A stretch of DNA of 64,000 nt, from contig OY743183.1 of the NCBI GenBank assembly GCA_963555705.1, forward strand, positions 48,411,466 through 48,475,465. Direction: 5' to 3'. Positions 57,999 through 64,000 of this stretch are shown piece after piece; positions within the stretch are counted from its first letter, which is position 1; each line of letters starts with the position of its first letter. This stretch comes from Ligustrum vulgare. Taxonomy: Eukaryota > Streptophyta > Magnoliopsida > Lamiales > Oleaceae. The position numbers were made by a program, and so were the translations under genes. The notes under the pieces are model-generated. The model was not told the origin of the DNA, made no database searches, and saw nothing but the letters and a program-made list of their open reading frames with translations.

Positions 57999-60900
57999 AT
58001 GGCCCTTTTTCGTAAAATTTTCTATCGTAAGCCGCCTGATGGGCTTTTGGAGATCTCAGACAGGGTATTTGGTATGTTCCTCTTGTTTATTTTGTGAATT
58101 TTGATTCTTTATTTGTTGGAAATTATTGGGTTCTCTTGAAAATACATTTTATGGCGTTTTAAACGTATTTTTATAATTACCGTGGCTTGCACTTTTATGA
58201 CTAGGGCAAAAACATGAATGTATGACTTTATGATGCTGTTCATGAATATAATGAGTGGTGGGATTAGCAGTAACTATGTGGTAATGTGGTTTTTATGATT
58301 TTACATTATATATATCCAGCTTAGATCATTTAATGTCTGAAGATAATTTTGATATTTTGTAATTTTACTGATGTTCATTATAAATAGTATGACTTGATTG
58401 TTCGCAGATATGTAATACTTATAATTTCATCCGTGTCTGTAAAATTGTAATCCAAATTACTTAATTGAAGTCAGAACACTCTGCCTTCTGCATTAGCTTA
58501 TTCCGGGATCCTGAATAGCCAGTATTCATGCGTATTTTGGTGTATTTGTTTGCTGATGAACGAATCTGCAGTTGGTTTGCACAAAGTTTGATAATGCACA
58601 TCTTGGTGGTCATCTTTGTTTTCTAAGAAAATAATTAAAGAAAACCAAATGCGTCCACAATGTAGTAACTAATGTTCTTTCTAGAAGATAAATCATTAAA
58701 TGTGTTAAAATGATACTTCTGAAATGACTTTTCTTGTGGTTTTGTAGTCTTCGATTGCTGCTTCACCACTGATGTTTTGGAGGATGATGACTATAAAGTG
58801 TATATTAGAGGCATAGTGGGTCAACTCCATGAGTGCTTCCCTGATTCTTCATTCATGGTGTTTAACTTCGGAAAGGGGGGTGAACAACAGATCCAGATTT
58901 CCGACATACTATCTCAGTTTGATATGACTGTGATGGACTATCCTCGTCAGCATGAAAATTGCCCATTACTCCCCATCGAAATGATCCACCATTTTTTGAG
59001 ATCGAGCGAAAATTGGCTTTCACTAGGGAAATTGAACGTGCTCTTGATGCATTGTGACAATGGTGGGTTGCCAATTCTGGTTTTCATGCTGGCTGCCCTC
59101 TTGATTTATCGGAAGCAATACACCGGGGAAAAGAAAACTTTAGACATGATATACAAGCAAGCACCATTTCAATTTTTGCAATTGTTGTCACCTCTAAATC
59201 CATTGCCTTCACAACTGAGGTATTTACAATACGTCTCAAGAAGGAATGTGGGCTCACAATGGCCTCCGCTGGATAGGGCATTGACATTGGATTGCGTCAT
59301 CCTTAGGCTCATTCCTAATATGGATGGAGAGGGGGGTTGCCGTCCAATATTTAGGATATACGGACAGGATCCTTTTATGGCTGCTGACCGGACTACCAAG
59401 GTTCTTTTCTCGATGCCCAAAAAGAGCAGAGCTGTGCGGCATTTCAAGCAGGTGGTTCTTATTTAAGGCATTTTTCCGTATGCTCTCTTGTCCTGAAATA
59501 TGTTTCTGGCTCCTGCTTTACAGTTGAAAATATATGTTTTAGACTCTATGGATGAGCATATATAGAGTAATGCTTCTGTTTCAAGCTTTTGCAAATGATG
59601 TTCATGAAACGTTCTTCATTGACAATTCTTTTTGGGGTTTCGAGTAAGTAAATACAGTTTATCAATTTTCCATCTACTACGTAACTGGAGACTTTGTACC
59701 TTCAATATCTGTTTGAAGTTTGAACTGGTTCTGCAGATTTGCGTGAATTATGACTGAGAACTTGGCAATAGTTTTCTATCACATAGCAATGTTCGAGGGA
59801 CGGCGTTCACCTGATTGGACAATTATAATAATATCATAATGAGCTATGTTCAACTAGTTGCCTACTGATGTCTGCACGTGACTGTAGGAAAGTTCCATGA
59901 TAAAAGAAGGATAATTTTATAGAAGCCCTCTATTCTTGCTTAAAAATATTTATAGTTGGAGTAAAGATCATTTGGATTTATAACACATGATTACGTAATA
60001 GTGCCATTTGTGAAATTCCAAATGGATTTGCTTGAGAAAGACTGTCCAATATGGGTTTAGTTGGTGGTTGCTAGATGAAATTGGGAATTTTTTTTATTTT
60101 ATTTTTTTTAACGTTTTTGTCTAGATTTGAAGTACATATTTCACCCTTTGAACTTTACATGATATTTGAATAGAGTTATTCAACTTTAAAATTTTCACAT
60201 CGGCGTGTAAGACAATGGTGATTTATAGAAGTAAAAGATGAACTGTATTATCAGCTCATCCTTGGAACATAAATTTGCGTCTATTAAAATTTCTTCTTTG
60301 GAAATATATGTTTATAGAAAACATGATGATATCAAATTAATTCAACTCTTTTTTATCTTCTTTGCTGAACAAGGGATTTTTGCACTTTTCTTTTATCCTT
60401 CTTAACATATTCTTCACCATTACAGGCAGATTCAGAACTTGTTAAAATTGATATCAATTGCCATGTACAAGGTGATGTTGTGCTTGAGTGTATTACATTG
60501 GATGGTGATCTAGATCATGAAGAAATGATGTTTCGGGTAATGTTCAACACGGCATTTATCCGATCAAATATATTGATGCTTAACCGGGATGAAATTGATA
60601 TCCTATGGGACATAAAGGATCGATTCCCAAAGGACTTCACTGCAGAGGTAAATGTCTTTTCCTTTATGGTTCTAAATATATCCCGCTAAAGTATGCCAGT
60701 GTTTAAGTTCTGAAGTGTCGTTTTTGGGTGGTTGAAGTTTCTTTTCTCAGATATGGATTCCTCTTCTTCATTGGCTGGGCTTGATTTAACCAGTGCTGAA
60801 GACAAAGAAGGTCTCCCTATAGAAGCATTTGCGAAAATTCAAGAGATTTTTAACAGTGTGGATTGGTTGGAACCAAAGACAGATGCTTCACTAAATATGC

Positions 60901-63661
60901 TCGAAACCGAAATTCTCCAAGAAAACCTGGAGATTGTTCCTTTACCCAGAGCTAGAAAAGAAACCTTAGAGAATGGATTTACACCAAGTGAGAAAAATGA
61001 ACTACTGGAGAGTGCACTTCTCCGCGCTGCTATAGAAAAAAAGCTGAAGAGTGGTTTTATTCAAAGAATTAATGAAGAAAAGTTGCATATTGCCTCTCCC
61101 CAGAGTGTGCAAAAGAAATCTTTTAGTGTTTCTTCTAAAGATGTGGGATTGCAGGAAACAAGTCCTGCCACAGATGAAGAGACCGGAAAATCTAAAGAAT
61201 TTGAAAATGACATTAGAAGTTCTGTGCATGCAATGCCAACTGAAACACCTTTGGCACCTTCCAGATCATCTCTGGATTTGAACTCGATTACGAAGAAGAT
61301 TGAGTCCCAAGAAGTGCAGGTTTGTGTTCAAAGGCGTCGTGAATCCAATATCATTTCTCCACGAATTTCCCAAAATTCACATTCCAATCCAGCTACATAT
61401 TCTAGTTCCTCCCAAGGTTCACCTGTAGCACTTTCCAGATTTCACAGTGCACCCTCAATACTTGGGATTACAGAACTACTGCACGATCAAGTCACCCACC
61501 CACTTACTCCACAAGTTTCTATCTCAGTATCTGTTCCAAGTCTATTGAAGCCAGCACAACCCAATAGTTCCTCTGTGCCTCTGCCATGCGCACCACTTAT
61601 TTCAGGGAAGCTTTCCTTTGATTCTGAAATGGTATCAAAAGCTTCCCCTCCTCCTCCTCCTCCTCCTCCTCCACCACCACCACCACCACCACCACCATCA
61701 CTAACTCGACCGATGCCGTCTACACAATCAACAAGAGGATCGCTGCAGCCACCAACACCATCTCAACCACAGCTACAGTCACCACCGCTGCTGCAATCTG
61801 CTTGTCAATTATCTTCTTCACATCTGTCTCAAACTCTCTCAAGCCAATTACCTCCATCGTTATTATTGAAGCCATCACCGTCGGTACAGCCAGTACCATG
61901 GTCACTGCTGCAATCAACACAACCACAGTCTCCACCACCACCACCACCACCGCCACCGCCACCGCCACCGCTACCACCACAGTTACTGCTGCAATCAACA
62001 CAACCACAACCACAATCACTGCCTCCACTGCCACCGCCACCGCCACCAAAATCTTGTCACTTATCCCTTTCAGATCCATCTAATACATTTAGTGGAGACG
62101 CTAAAATATCAGGGAAGACTGAACAAAAGTTGATTCTTGATCTTCATCTGCCACCTCCTGTCTTTTCTGCCTCAATCTCATCTTCGTCTTCCAATTTAAA
62201 TTGTGTTTCTATACCCCTTCCACCTCCTCTGCCTCCCTCCGTGGAAACATCTTTGACTCCCTCTCTTAGGAACCTGCTTCCAGCCCCTTCCGTTCCCTCC
62301 CCTGCTATAATTCCAGTCTCGGGTAAAGTTGGTTCTCCCTCTTTTAGGAATCAACCATCAACTCCTTCCCCTCCTCCACCTCCCTCACTTCAGAACACAC
62401 CTCCTCCTCCTCCTCCTCCAGCTCCTTCCTTCTCAGCAGCAGCTACCCCTCACTTTCTTCAGAACCCATCATCAGCTCCTTCCCTTCCACCTCCCTTTTC
62501 AGGAACAGCTGCATCTCCCTCTCCCTCTCTTCAGAACCTATCATCAGCTCCTACGCCTCCTCCTCCTCCTCCCCCCTTCTTAGGAACAGCGGAACGCCAC
62601 TTGCCTAGGAAACAGTCTCTTTTGCCTCCTACCCCTCCTCCACTTCCTTTCTCAGGCACAGATGGATCTCTCTCTCAAAGGAAACCATCATCAGGTCCTA
62701 TTCCTCCCTTCTCTCCACCTTTTCTCTCCCAAACAAGTGTACCTACCACTCTTAGGAAAAAGTCATTAGCCTCCCCCCAACCACCACCACCACCACCACC
62801 ACCACCTCCATCTTCATCAAGGGGGTCAACTATACATAACTCATCTGCTTGTTTCCTTCATCCACCACCTCCATTATCTAGGACTTCTTATTTAACCACC
62901 TCTCAAGATTCATTCCTGCTCCGAGCAAAAGATTCAGCATTACTTGCCACCCAACCTCCACCTTCTCCACCTCCATGTTCAGGACGAACCATGGATTCCA
63001 CCATTAGATCAGCTCCACCAGCACCTCCTCCACCTACATGTTCAGGATCAACCACAATTGCCACCATTAGGTCTTCAGCAGCAGCATCAGCACCACCAGC
63101 ACCTCCTCATCCTAGTTCCATTCAGAAGGAATCTATTGCTAAGGGTTTTCAAAATGTTCCATCTGTTCCACCTCCACCAGCTCCACTTTGCAATGGCCTA
63201 TCAATTGCTGGCAGTGCTTCTTCACAGTCCAATTCTGCTACCAATAACAAAAGCATACCTGCACCTCCATTTTGTATAAAGGGAAGGTTGCCAACGCGCC
63301 CGAGTACAAAAATTCAAGCTCAAGGAAGAAAGACATCCCTCAAGCCATATCACTGGTTGAAGTTAACAAGGGCTATCCAGGGGAGCCTATGGGCTGATGC
63401 ACAAAAACCAGAGGAGGCTTCAAAGTATGGCATTACATATAACTATTTTATTGATTCACCTCCATGAATTACATTTATGAGAACATGAAATTGTGTAATG
63501 ATAATATCCTCTCTTTTGGTATCCATGTTAGAGCTCCTGAGTTGGACATGTCTGAACTTGAGAGTCTTTTCTCAGCCAGTGCTCCAAATTCAAGTCATGG
63601 AGGTGCCAGCGGAAAAACAAATCGGCTTACCTCCGGACTCAAATCTGATAAAGTGCATCTG
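57999..63661 (+). CDS. Class II formin (PTEN-like, FH1, start of FH2), 3' end outside window
   Basis: Actin-nucleating formin. Exons: 57999-58071, 58748-59451, 60426-60647, 60738-63424, 63532-63661; phases join to 1,272 codons, and the gene continues past 64000. The start MALFRKIFYRKPPDGLLEIS is typical of plant class II formins. Residues ~10-190 are the PTEN phosphatase-like domain and ~200-335 its C2 part (ECITLDGDLDHEEMMFRVMF). The P-loop reads HCDNGGLP: Cys127 is kept but the catalytic Arg position is Pro133, so lipid binding rather than phosphatase activity is expected. Exon 4 encodes a very long proline-rich FH1. FH2 begins at SLKPYHWLKLTRAIQGSLW and DMSELESLFS. An in-frame stop at 63467 lies in the intron, so correct splicing at 63424 is needed. 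Confidence 0.95.
61640..63180 (+). repeat. FH1 polyproline region with coding microsatellites
   Basis: It has runs of CCT, CCA and CCG codons, for example about 17 prolines in a row near 61648-61698 and again near 61929-61975. Between 62330 and 62800 loosely repeated ~35-residue blocks recur (LQNxSSAPxPPPPP, then SGTxxSxxxRKxS). These are profilin-binding and SH3-type sites in formins. The antisense and other-frame ORFs here are shadows of the repeats. Confidence 0.85.
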
Positions 63662-64000
63662 GTAAAATTAATATTATTATTTTAAAGACCACACATTGTC
63701 ACTTCAGCCGATCTAGTTTCTTTGTGTAGAGCATTACTATCATTAGTCCCCATCATATCTTAGCCAAGTGCATTGCCTAGAGTTGGCTTTCTTTTTGTTC
63801 CCTTTTTTTTAATCGATAAACACTTTTAAGGTTGAAATCTTGGTGCCTCACTACAGTGATAATGGGTTAAACTGCTCCTATTGGTCTATGATATTCTGAT
63901 TTCCTGCGTGTTTTGTACATGTTAGTTCTAGAATAATCTGGGTGCAAGTTAACTAAGTATTATCATCAAGTAAGTCATTGTTTCTCTCAGATATCGAGGG
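63662..64000 (+). other. Intron of the formin gene, cut by window edge
   Basis: It begins with GTAAAATTAA after the codon for Leu in DKVHL. No exon is recognisable before the end of the window. Confidence 0.7.

Noticed and set aside
61720..62583. Val/Thr/Leu-rich frames in other phases of the FH1 exon
   Set aside because: Shadows of CCN repeats in the formin exon.
63425..63467. Formin frame running to a stop at 63467
   Set aside because: The family continues ...EEASK|APE...; a GT donor after 63424 and an AG acceptor at 63531 restore it, so the stop is intronic.
1..64000. tRNA and rRNA genes
   Set aside because: None found by eye; the tRNA-like matches are the retroelement primer-binding sites at 25120, 32465 and 41317.

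Overview
This is plant nuclear DNA, most likely from a eudicot. The two real genes have spliced, plant-type exon structures and plant-specific families: a full-size ABCG (PDR) transporter at the left edge, and a class II formin with a PTEN-like N-terminus at the right edge. The roughly 53 kb between them has no intact host gene that I can recognise. It is AT-rich and consists of nested, decayed transposable elements.

Layout. 1-4320 (minus): the 5' 60% of a PDR/ABCG gene, 14 exons, running off the left edge; one intron uses a GC donor. 4321-6566: its upstream region, with a G-box/W-box pair and a TCAC array of about 22-nt period. 6567-8620: a complete non-autonomous Helitron. 9014-12212: a minus-strand Helitron-like array with two 3' termini and a 576-bp tandem duplication. 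12.2-18.5 kb: repeats, a minisatellite and MITE fragments. 18573-19800: a relic of an autonomous Helitron with helicase and Rep traces. 22.3-23.9 kb: a dispersed repeat holding a Harbinger MITE, then a myosin XI fragment. 24718-29798: a Ty1-copia element with TSDs, PBS, PPT and two MITEs nested in it. 29949-40572: copies of one Athila-like LTR family, including an element that keeps gag and protease but no RT or integrase. 40573-44580: a second non-autonomous LTR element whose only ORF is protease-like, with a 1.4-kb hAT element in its 3' LTR. 44.6-46.3 kb: hAT transposase and Ulp1-like protease relics. 46953-54917: one MULE-type long-inverted-repeat element with a 9-bp TSD, split by a 5.1-kb TGT...ACA insertion and by a 910-bp solo LTR. 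55.2-56.2 kb: MuDR-type transposase relic. 57999-63661 and beyond: the formin.

No operon-like cooperation is visible. The most unusual pattern is regulatory-looking: two unrelated LTR families each have members carrying a cassette of CpG-rich palindromes spaced at two helical turns (21 bp in one, 23 bp in the other), and members of each family that lack the cassette. Most premature stops in the retroelements fit C-to-T or G-to-A change, as expected of methylated, silenced copies.
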